A DNA stretch of 64,000 nucleotides from assembly GCF_037975245.1 (NCBI RefSeq), contig NC_092581.1:17973303-18037302 (forward strand), in the 5' to 3' direction. Positions 45,201-57,200 of the stretch are shown piece after piece. The translations under genes and the position numbers were made by a program. The notes beneath the pieces are model-generated. The model saw only the letters and a list, made by a program, of their open reading frames with translations. It had not been told where the DNA came from and did no database searches. This stretch comes from Apostichopus japonicus. Its lineage: Eukaryota > Echinodermata > Holothuroidea > Aspidochirotida > Stichopodidae. Within the stretch, counting starts at the first letter, position 1, and each line of letters opens with the position of its first letter.

Positions 45201-48200
45201 TGACGCTTGCTGTCGGACCATTGGATGAAGCCCCAACCGAACTAACTGTGGACCCCTTTAATGGGTAAGACGTATCAAATATTTAAAGGAAATGCCTGCA
45301 TTTGCAACATAAGGTATAATTTCTTGCCACACGTTCACAGTTTGGAAGGCATTCAAAATGTTATTGAGATTTCTTATCTTTATTTTAAGTGGAAGATTTA
45401 TAAAAAGAATGAAGAGTTTGAAAGAAAAAAAATAATAAAACACAAGAAAACAAAAGGAGGCATAATGTCACAGTTACTTTGAGCACAGGATACAGGTTCT
45501 CAATAGGTGGCCTGTGGGTCAAATCCGACTCATGAAAGATTCCAGCCTATGAAAAAGTTGGTCCACAGTCCTTCACTGAATGGGTACTGGACTCTTTAAA
45601 GGCAGTAGGGTTGAACACCCTACTGGCTTACCAGCACATTCTACTGTAAAGGGAAACTTGTTTTGCTCTCTGGCCCTTTGCCTCAAGTAATGTTTCTTTC
45701 TGGCCCTGTTTAAAGTTGATTGAGAAGGAGAGATGGTAATGAAATAGAAACTCCAAAACTAGATCAGGTGTACTGACAGTCCTCTGTGCTTCTCTACTGA
45801 CAGGTACCTATTTTGGGCAGATAGCACCGGAATCTTCCGTTTGGACTTAGAAGACGTTAGGAATGGTAATTTTGACATGAAAGAGCGGATTTTGGAAATA
45901 ACAAATGCCAGTGCATTCACAGTAGATCCCAGCTCGTATGAGATATTTTTCAGTAGCCCACTGATGCAGACAATTGGAAAAGCACAACTGGATGGGTCTG
46001 AGATGGTAGATGAAAGACCTTCTGATTCGAGACATGAAAATTTGACAAACTTGGAAAGGTATGGAGGACTTTTTCATTGGACGCAAGAGACAGAAGATAA
46101 AGGACCTTGTAGTATAAATGGGATGATAACCAACACAGGTTCCTTGCTGTTTGAATTTGAAGAGTCCATGTCCATTCTGGCAACAGAATACGGTGGCTTC
46201 ATTTGTGTCCATGGTTACGGTGGTTTGGATATTTTACACCCTTCCGCTCAACCTTTCCCTGTTCCTCTTGTTGCTCCTCAAGGTCTTCAGGTATTATTTG
46301 ATGTGACCTCAGCCCAGTTGTCATGGCAACCAGTAAAACGATTGGAGAGTAAAGGTAAGATGTTGCTGAGTTTTTGTTATCGGACCTCTTTTCATGTACA
46401 GGATGTCTACGTAAGGCACCTTTTGGGACTCTGTTGCAGGTTGAGGCAAATTTAGCAAGTATTACTCAAAATGAGATTGTAATTGGTCAAAGTGTTGACA
46501 TTCTACAAGGTTTCTGTCACAAACTGTGCTTTATCTACAAGTGTTTATATCTTCATTCAATTCTACCATGCATATGTTGTTTGTAAACAGCAAAATCTCA
46601 AATTGCAAAACTTGTTCAGTTGCCTTCATTATACTATTAAAGTTACGTATGGCTAGTCAGTGTGGGCATGGGATATTGTGTCTCTGTGTGGGGTATTGGA
46701 TATTGTGTCTCTGTGTGCGGGCATGGGATATTATGCCTCTGTATGGGTATGGGATATTGTACCGCTGTGTGGAGTATGTGATAGTGTGCCTCTTAGTGGG
46801 TATTGGATATTATGCCTCTGTGTGGGTATGGGATATTGTACCGCTGTGTGGAGTATGTGATAGTGTACCTCTTAGTGGGTATTGGATATTATGCCTCTGT
46901 ATGATATGGGTATGGGATATTGTACCGCTGTGTGGAGTATGTGATAGTGTGCCTCTTAGTGGGTATTGGATATTATGCCTCTGTGTGGGTATGGGATATT
47001 GTACCGCTGTGTGGAGTATGTGATAGTGTGCCTCTTAGTGGGTATTAGTAATTATGTCTCTGTGTGGGTATTGGATATTGTACCGCTGTGTGGAGTATGT
47101 GATAGTGTGCCTCTTAGTGGGTATTGGATAGTATGCCTCTGTGTGGGTATGGGATATCTGCTGTGTGGAGTATGTGATAGGGTGCCTCTCAGTGGGTATT
47201 GGATATTATGCCTCTGTGAGTAACAACAATGTAGCATCAGAGGGGACAAGTCATATAATGAAACTTTGGGTTGAGATGGAATACCTACTTGTCTGCATTG
47301 CATGCAATCTACAGCTAATACTGACATATAACTCAAGTTTGTGGAATACTCTGCTATATCCTTAACTGCATTAAGATCTCTGTTCAAGTCTTTTGTCAAG
47401 AAGTTACACAGATATTCATGCTTGATCAAAGTGCTAAACCTAGATTGCTGTCATGCTGCCACATTACAAGAAATAACCCAAATGAGAGTTAAATTTATTG
47501 TGAAATTTCTCAGGAAAAGGAGCATGGGACAGATGGTCTTATGAGGTGGAAATAACAACAGTTCAGTCTGGAAAGGTGGATGAAATTGATGTGGGAGTCG
47601 GAATAACACTCTACAAGGTACCAGAACTGGATGCAGATACCGATTATATATTCAGAGTGAGGGCTCTATCCCAGGCTGGAAATGGACCTTGGTCTGCTCA
47701 ATTTGGTGGTAGAACATTCACTGCAAGTGAGCATTTTTGTTTTTTTGTATTTGCTTACTATACCATGCTTTGATCGGGAACTCTGTCTATAAATGCCAGG
47801 TAGTCCTATATAAAACAGTGAATGCCAGGTAGTCCTATGTAATACAGTGTATGCCATGTAGTCCTATATAATACAGTGAATGCCAGGTGGTCTTATGTAA
47901 AACAGGGAATGACAGGTAGACCTATGTAAAACAGTGAATGACAGGTAGACCTATGTAATACAGTGAATGCCAGGTAGTCCTATGTAACACAGTGAATGCC
48001 AGGTAATCCTATGTAATACAGTGAATGCCAGGTAGTCCTATGTAAAAAAGTGAATTGCAGGTAGACCTATGTAATACAGTGTATGACAGGTAGACCTATG
48101 TAATACAGTGAATGCCAGGTAGTCCTATGTAACACAGTGAATGCCAGGTAATCCTATGTAATACAGTGAATGCCAGGTAGTCCTATGTAAAAAAGTGAAT

Positions 48201-51200
48201 GGCAGGTAGACCTATGTAATACAGTGTATGACAGGTAGACCTATGTAATACAGTGAATGCCAGATAGTCCTATGTAACACAGTGAATGCCAGGTAATCCT
48301 ATGTAATACAGTGAATGCCAGGTAGTCCTATGTAAAAAAGTGAATGGCAGGTAGACCTATGTAATACAGTGTATGACAGGTAGACCTATGTAATACAGTG
48401 AATGCCAGATAGTCCTATGTAACACAGTGAATGCCAGGTAATCCTATGTAATACAGTGAATGCCAGGTAGTCCTATGTAAAAAAGTGAATGGCAGGTAGA
48501 CCTATGTAATACAGTGTATGACAGGTAGACCTATGTAATACAGTGAATGCCAGGTAGTCCTATGTAACACAGTGAATGCCAGGTAATCCTATGTAATACA
48601 GTGAATGCCAGGTAGTCCTATGTAAAAAAGTGAATGGCAGGTAGACCTATGTAATACAGTGAATGCCAGGTAGACCTATGTAATACAGTGAATGCCAGGT
48701 AGTCCTATGTAACACAGTGAATGCCAGGTAATCCTATGTAATACAGTGAATGCCAGGTAGTCCTATGTAAAAAAGTGAATGGCAGGTAGACCTATGTAAT
48801 ACAGTGTATGACAGGTAGACCTATGTAATACAGTGAATGCCAGGTAGTCCTATGTAACACAGTGAATGCCAGGTAATCCTATGTAATACAGTGTATGCCA
48901 TGTAGTCCTATATTATACAGTGAATGCCAGGTGGTCTTATGTAAAACAGGGAATGACAGGTAGACCTATGTAATACAGTGAATGACAGGTAGTCCTATAT
49001 AATACAGTGAATGCCAGGTAGTCCTATGTAATACAGTGAATGCCAGGTATTCCTATGTAATACAGTGAATGACAGGTATTCCTATATAATACAGTGAATG
49101 CCAGGTAGTCCTATGTAATACAGTGAATGCCAGGTAGTCCTATATAATACAGTGAATGCCAGGTAGTCCTATGTAATACAGTGAATGCCATGTTGTCCTA
49201 TATAATACAGTGAATGCCAGGTGGTCTTATGTAAAACAGGGAATGACAGGTAGACCTATGTAATACAGTGAATGACAGGTAGACCTATGTAATACAGTGA
49301 ATGCCAGGTAGTCCTATGTAGCACAGTGAATGCCAGGTAGTCCTATGTAAAAAAGTGAATGGCAGGTAGACCTATGTAATACAGTGTATGACAGGTAGAC
49401 CTATGTAATACAGTGAATGCCAGGTAGTCCTATGTAATACAGTGAATGCCAGGTAGTCCTATATTATACAGTGAATGCCAGGTAGTCCTACATAATACAG
49501 TGTATGCCAGGTAGTCCTATATACTACAGTGAATGACAAGTAGTCCTATGAAATGCAGTGAATGCCAGGTAGTTCTGTATTATACAGTGTGCTCTGTCTC
49601 AATGTGGTACTATGCCCTAAAACTGCAAGTTAGCCATCCTAATTTAATGCTGTATGTTACAGTTGCATTTATCTGAAAATCACAAGGAATTTAGTGCATT
49701 TTTAATCTGCCATTAATCTTGAGTGATTTGTGGCCATGATGTCATATCTGATATAACATACAGTATTTTACCTATGGTGACCAAAAGGTTCCTTTCTGAC
49801 ATATAGAATATGTGATTAATTAGGACTTGCATGGCTTGCCGTGGGCTTGCTGACAGTATTGTGCATCATATTGTGTGAGGTTTGAATGTCATTGTAGCAT
49901 GTCTTCTTCTGGTTTTGAAGGAGTGTGATATTTATATTAATGTAAATATTTCTATTCTATTATGGCTTTCAATATAATATTATGTGTAAACTGTGGAGTT
50001 GAATTAATTTCAGGGTAATGTTAGAATTGTGCAACGGTGTGGTGTTGGATAAACCATCAATGTACTATTAAAAATGTGTATCAGGGCTCTGTGGTTCTGG
50101 ATGAATTTCAGTAGTGTACTAGAATGTCAGTGACTTTGTTTAAATCTCTTTCAGAATCACCTACCCTACCTGTTCATCTCCCCCTCCTCCTTCTCATAGG
50201 AAAAAAACTTACCCTCCCCACTCCAACAAAGGGAAATAACCCAAACACATAGCTTTTAAAATAGATTCATAGTCAACAGATAAATACTAATGCAGACAAG
50301 GATTTTTCTCTCCTTCACAGCAACTCCTGAAGCTTTCATTCTCATGGCAACCAATAGCAGTGTTGTGAAGACCGGATTGGATGGGGATAATGTTGAGAAT
50401 TTGCATGTGTTGAACGATAACATTATTGGTATGTAACTGCTATGTACAGACTCTATATACATCAAGCTTTACAGGAGGGGTGTCCCCCTACCTTTTGAGA
50501 TATTTTAGAACAATTGAAGGTCCTTAGATGCAATGTGGTGCAATGTTTTGCCAGTTTCATCATTATCATATGATATCATATTATCAGCAGATTTTGTTTC
50601 CTGTTTGAATTCTTTTACATGTTCTTTTACATATTATATCAGAAAAACAAACATAGTGCTCTTTTACAATTTTTCCAGTAGGATGATTCTTGTTTATGGT
50701 CCAATGTCTGGACTTATAATGATGGACAATAAACTTCCATATTTTGTAAGACAGCCAGATGTGCAGTGGCCTAAAAACAAATATCGTTATCGCAGTGTAT
50801 TAGCAGTGTAATAATTATTTATAGGAAGTGCGTATCACGTATGATTGTTAGCTTAGTTTGATAATATGCTGTTCGTGCAACAACTTAGGACAAATCATAG
50901 AAAGGATGAGAACAAACGTTGTCGACGTCGTTGTGCATACGGTTCGTGACACTCCATCAAGTGCGGTTAGGTAGGCAATATGTATTTTATTACGCAGTGG
51001 CCTACTGTAGGCTTGTAATAAGCTATAGGTAAATTTAGCTACTTGCATCTGCCAAACTAAGTAAGTAGCTGAATCAGTTGGCCTGAATTTTACTACAAGT
51101 TAACGAAGCTGACAAGTATTCAAGATCAAAAGAGCACTGACAAAATACCATGCTAAAAAAACAACAGTTTTTAACTATTTTTTGACACTGAAAGGGTGGC

Positions 51201-54200
51201 AGCAGTTGCTCCCCCCTGGCTACTTCCCTGGTACATGCTTATGAGATTAAACTTTTACCTCATTAATATGTCACTAAATAGACTTTATCAATATGATAAT
51301 CGATTCCTGGTACCTTCCTTTACATGTTGCTGCATAAGTCAACTTAGTTAAACCTTCTTTGGTTTGCAAAAGTTTGTGAATATTAACATTTATGGTCTAC
51401 CCACTCTATGAATGTGTTTGAGCTTAGGAACCACTACCGATTTGTGTTTTCTGTTTTTTTTTCACCCTCCTAATTTTACAGAATTATGTTTTGTTCATTT
51501 TTTGCCTCAGCAAGAATTCGACAAAGATACCTTAAGAAATTTGTGTAGAATTTTTAGCTCATTTTCAACACTAAGACTGTCTGCTCTTTTTCAGATCTTG
51601 CATGGACTCAAGACTATGCATTCTGGGTTAATGGTAATGGACAGGAGATGTTTTCACTAAGCTTGGTTGAAAGTGGCAGCACACCAAGACCCCTAGCAGG
51701 GCATACTAGCACATCCATAAGAGCTCTGGCCGCGGACTGGATTGGTGGAAAAATGTATTGGTCAGACAGCGACAGAAATGAGGTGAAAACAGTGATATTA
51801 ACACAGCTAAGAAAACATATCGCAAAGAGATATCGAATTAGTTTAGTTAAAATATTTAGTTAATTAGTTCATTTTTGGTTTTGATGATAATCGTAACCTT
51901 TGTAGTCATGTAGGCAGATGTGTGTGCGTGTGGTGTGTGTGACATACATCATTCATGTTTGGCCTGTGGGAGCCTCCGCATACTTGATCGTAGTTATAAT
52001 AAGTACATAAGATTGGCGTATCGGGCATTAGCCAGGGGCATTGAAATCCAGGATGGGCCCTGGTGACAATTACGTCACCAAGCTTCTGTTTTGAAGTCGG
52101 TTATTTTCCTTTGAGTGTGTTATAAAATGGAGATCACATTATTCTTTGTCCCATATATCCCTGGGCCTCTAATGGACCCTGGGCACCAGGGCTGTATCCT
52201 CTTTATCCCTCCCCACCCACCTCTCTCATGAGATGAATATTCTTATCATTCACTTCAATTATTTCATCTCCAGTGTATATCTTAGTGACTTTTAATTGTC
52301 TTAATATTTCACAAAAAAACTTTTTTTTATATCTCTCCCCTTTTCTTCCTCATTTTTTCTTCTCTAGATTTCTAGAGCTGACCTTAATCTGGATGAATCC
52401 ACCCTTAGCAACCAGGAGGTCATTGTGGAGTTCAGATCTGTACGAGACCTAGCGCTGGACTCAGTCAACGGTTACATCTACTGGACGGAAGAAAGAAGAA
52501 TCGAGGCGGCTAGACTAAACGGCCAAGAAGTTGAGACTATTTCAGAGTACAGCGATTTTGCAGATGAAGAAATTGCTGGATTAACTTTAGATTTTGTTAG
52601 TGGAAAGGTCTTCTGGTTTGTGATTGGCTCTTCAAATGGAAACTCAGAATTTCAACTTTTTAATGCAGATCTTCGTCACATTTCGTAAGTAGAAGACGTT
52701 TCTTTTGCTGTAGTTGTGAGTGGATGCTAAAAGTAAACAAATCCCAGACATACAGGATATTGTTCTCATTAATGTCAAAGAATCATGACGAATGACATGT
52801 GCTAGTGTATGGAAAATCATGCTAAGTATGGGTGTACAATTTTCCCAGAATTTATATGGGATTTCAAAATCTGTAAGAGTAATGTATTAACAGGCGTGTA
52901 GCCTCCCCCCCCCCCTTGAGCATATTTTTTTTATATCGCTAGTAATTTCAAAATAAGAAAAGGATAGATGCAACTTACAAGGCCTGGGAAGTGCCATTTC
53001 CAGCGATCTGGGAGGCATTTCGGCCAAAATTTTCTTGTACGCTTTCGCGCCAAACCCATGGTACCGCTACGCTTAGATAGTTTACCAACAGGCTTCGCAC
53101 CTCCCTAGGAAAATTCCTCGCTACGCGCCTGTTTATTAATGCCCTGAATAGAAACAGTTGCAATAAATAGGCTGCTATCAGACTGATCTTATTTGACCCC
53201 TTGAGTCACCCCAATAACATCCCTGTTATTTGATTGGTTTAATTTTCATAACAGATGTATCAGTTGAATCTTTCCAACCAATGAGCGTTAGTATAACCAT
53301 GTGAGAATTTTTGTAAGTTTTCAGCGGTTTCGTGTTCTCACCACCTAATTATCGTAGACAGGCTTCCTTTCAGGATATATCCCATAAGAGAGTTCATTTC
53401 CATGAACAAAAGAACACCTTTTACTATGGATATACATATAGGTGCCCCTCCACTTTGAAAATTGAGGGGGAGTATGAGCAGGGGCAGGGAAGCAAGTGCT
53501 AAATAATTCAGCTGGATCCAAAAGGAGTGCCAGCTGGCAATCAAAAGATAAATTTTTCATTTCGAATAGTTTTATATTCAAGTTTTGCTTTTTAATTTTG
53601 ACAAAGAGTTCATATAATGATGTGAAAAGTCAAAATTCCGGATAAAACACTGAAATTCATACAGTTTAGAAAAAGTAGAAATTTTGACACAAAATTGTCA
53701 AAATTTTCAATCCTGGTCTACCAAGTTAAATTTTTCTGGGTGAAGACTCCAAGCCACACCTGTTTTCTGACTGCTCAAATTTTTAATTTAGGTTAGAATA
53801 AATAGAATGCTGATGCTCGTAATCTATTAAATAATTTTGCTTGTTTAAATTTTATTTCTCTTGTTTATGTTCTTTGACAGGAAAAATTCTCCCAGTGGTC
53901 CACAGATTATAAACTCTAATACAATGTAAGTTAACTAAAAGGGGAAACCTTTGCAACCTTGGTTGTTTTTTATTTTATTATGCGACTGTCATATATATAT
54001 ATTTATTCGCACGTTTTTATACTAACACAGTGTATTAGGCCTTCCAGCTTTATTCACTCTGTTCATAAGTTTGCATGATTTATACATGTTCATTGGTATG
54101 AGTTTTACTCATAGAAATATAAAGCGGTGGGTACGTTGGCTTCTGCCATAAGCACTTAAAAGCATTGTCTGGTAGCCCTTAGAAGTTACCTTAAAAAAAA

Positions 54201-57200
54201 AAAAAAAAAATTTCCAAACATGTTTTCAAAATATGAGAACGTTTATGTTGCATTTGACAGAGAAACATTTTTTTAATCGTTTTGGATGGATATTTCAAAT
54301 ATACTCTGAATAGTAGCAAACGTGAAGTCATCTTCGCAAATGCAGATTGCGACATAATCCACGCTCAATACAGTTCCTACCGTAATCACAGCAATAATCG
54401 CTTTTGATTACAGATTAATACAGACAATATGCCTAGTGCAACCCAAAACTCACAAATACTCATCTTATCTGTATCTTATGCATAGTGTTATTTTCCTCTT
54501 CTATATAGGCAAGCTACACTTCACTTCTTCAGTGATAAATTGTTTTGGGTAGACACAGGCAATCGGCTTGTCATTCAACAGCTGTCGAGAGAAGAGCTGT
54601 CTTTCATTCCGTCTGACCCAGTCTATGAAGTCACAGTTGTCCAGAACTCTACTCTTCAGCCATATCCAGGTAGGAAGTCATGAAATTGAATTCTATTTTC
54701 AAAAATACTAATTTTGTGTTTAACTTCAGGTCAACAGAGTGACCTGATTGGTGAGTTTGACTAGTCGGATAGCAGGGTTTTAGCCCGATAAACTTTAGGC
54801 AATTATTAAAAGAATCAAACAGATTCAACATAAAATAGTCATATGTAGTTACTTTGAAATATGTATGCTGATGTAGAGAGATTGCATAGGCTATGATATG
54901 CAAATTCCATACTGAGATATTACATAGGCTATGGTATGCAGGCAGCTACCATACAACTGGTGAAAACAATAATTGCTTATAACCTACATCTCTTGCTTTT
55001 ACAGATGGATTCAACAAAGCTCCAAATGTTAGACCAAACACTATCAATCCTACTGACATTGTCATAGCCTCTGGAGGGGTGTGGGATAACTTTACAGTGA
55101 AATGGTCAGACAGTCCAGAGGTAGACCATGATGTGGTGTGGTATCGCGTACTCATTACCAGTGCAGATTCATCCTACAGATATGACACAGTCCAAAGGGT
55201 GATTTGATCTTCAAATAAATTTCTTCAAGAAAGTTTGAACGGGGTCGTTACATAAAGCTAGCAAGAGAGACCTTTTTCTTTGCTTTTGACATAAGTGTGG
55301 TATATATGTATGTATGTATGGGTGTATGTATGTATGTATTTTAGATCCTCCTGCAAGCAGGAACTCGCGAAGAAGCCATCATTGGCTTATCAAAGCTGAC
55401 CGAAGTCACCCTTAGATTTATATCTATATGTTATTAGCATTCTTATATCTGACCTTTATCTGCAAGACCATAGCACTATCTCTAAGTGCTGTTGTGACCT
55501 GGTGAACAACTGCTGTAAACAGCTCAGAAAATGTTTTATTGGGGAAATGTCACATGTTTTAATGTTCCTGCAAATCACAAACACACAAAGTCTTGAGCAA
55601 GTCAAACCGTGATTATCATCAAGCCACATATGCTTGAACTTTCAGTGGTTGTCTTTATTTATTACAAATTTGTTTTTTTCTATTAATGAGTTGGGATTTG
55701 CCAGAATTGAAATTTTCAAACATGACCTAATACTGGTGTTGGCTTCAGTGTGAACACTGTCCTCATTCACCATGAAAGTAAGAGAGGAAAAAGAAAGGGA
55801 AAGTTAAAGGTTTCACCCCCTAGTGATGCTATGAAATCTTGTGTTTTCCATGTTATTGTAACATATCTTCGTGCTGGTGAATGGTGTGAACCATTGCCAT
55901 GTTAGTGCACAATGTCTTAATTCAAGTTAAATTCCTGTAGAATATTAGTATTGCAAAGAAATGAGTGTTAAATGTCTCTATCTGGTCTTTCTCTCTCGTA
56001 TTACCAGGAAAATGAAGTTAGAATAACAGAATTGGAGCCATTTATCGATATGACTGTTGAAGTGTCTGCTTTTACCTACTGGCATGTTTCAGCTGCTGCA
56101 ACCCAGATGCTAACGTCACCTATGGCAGGTAAAACAAATGCCATGATAGGCTGAAATGAAAGCTAGCCTAGGTGTAGCATTTAATATATCAGGTTCAAAC
56201 TAGAAAGCTAGCCTAGGCAATATGTTTCATCTACGGTATGTAAACGAAGAGCCAAACCTGGTTTCTCATCCCCTCTGGCAGGTCAAACAAAAGATAGCTG
56301 GAGCCTAACCTCATCCATGGCACTACAAAATTGCTAGCATGAGTTTAAGGTCACCCATGGCAGGTACATCTAAGAGCAAATCTGGGCTTAATGGCGCTTA
56401 CAGCAGATCAATTAAATTAAAGAAAGTTCATTAAATCATGCTTGTGTTATGGTAAGTCTAAATAATAATTATAATTGTGAAGCAGACATCCTTTCAAAGT
56501 AAAGTAAAAATTGGTAAAATGTTTTTCTTTAAAACTTCTTGTCATAATATAGTTCTAGATGCTCTTAATGAAACTAACAGTTACAAATGTATGTTGGATT
56601 TGATAACAATTAATATCTTTTTAAGCTTTTGTGTGTATTCTGTTATGATCTGTGCCACTGACATCCAAACACACACTCACATGTGTGTTTTACATACACA
56701 TTGAGAATGCCATTGTGTTTTCCATCGGTCAAATCCAAGAAGAACATGACATCAAAAAAATTATCTTTTGTATGATGTGCATACTTTTTTGGTACCCACG
56801 TTTTCACTTTAACAGTAGAACCCTTCTGAGGACATGGTGATTCTATTCAAATGACTTCTGAGGACTTTCCTATGTTCCTATGTTTTTCTATATTTTTCCT
56901 ATGTTCAGGTCCTCATGCATACACACATGTTCAATTTGTTTAGTCATCAGTTTTGTTCTTCCCTTAATTTATACTTACAGCACCCACTGTACCACAAAAT
57001 GAAAGACTGTTCATCAATGAAGATTATGATATCATGACTGGAGAATCAGAATTCACCGCGGTATTTCGTTGGGAGAAAGAGTTGGACACAAACGGAATCT
57101 TAGACAAATATATCGTGTACTGGGGTACTGATAGAAACAGCTTAGTGGGAGAAGATGTCGCTAGCACCACATTTGAATTTACACGGACGTTATCTACAAC

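Noticed and set aside
45513-45527. B-box-like GGTCAAATCCGACTC
   Set aside because: No matching A-box or acceptor stem upstream. The context looks more like the end of a hAT-type repeat.
46526-47223. Long open frames (165 and 85 codons) rich in Gly, Cys, Leu and Tyr
   Set aside because: They are the 79-bp minisatellite read through. The unit is not a multiple of three and the same words appear in all frames.
47792-49590. CRISPR-like array, because the repeat is 29 bp
   Set aside because: Units abut directly with no unique spacers and show gradual variation and a 145-bp period. It lies in an intron of an animal gene, so it is a minisatellite.
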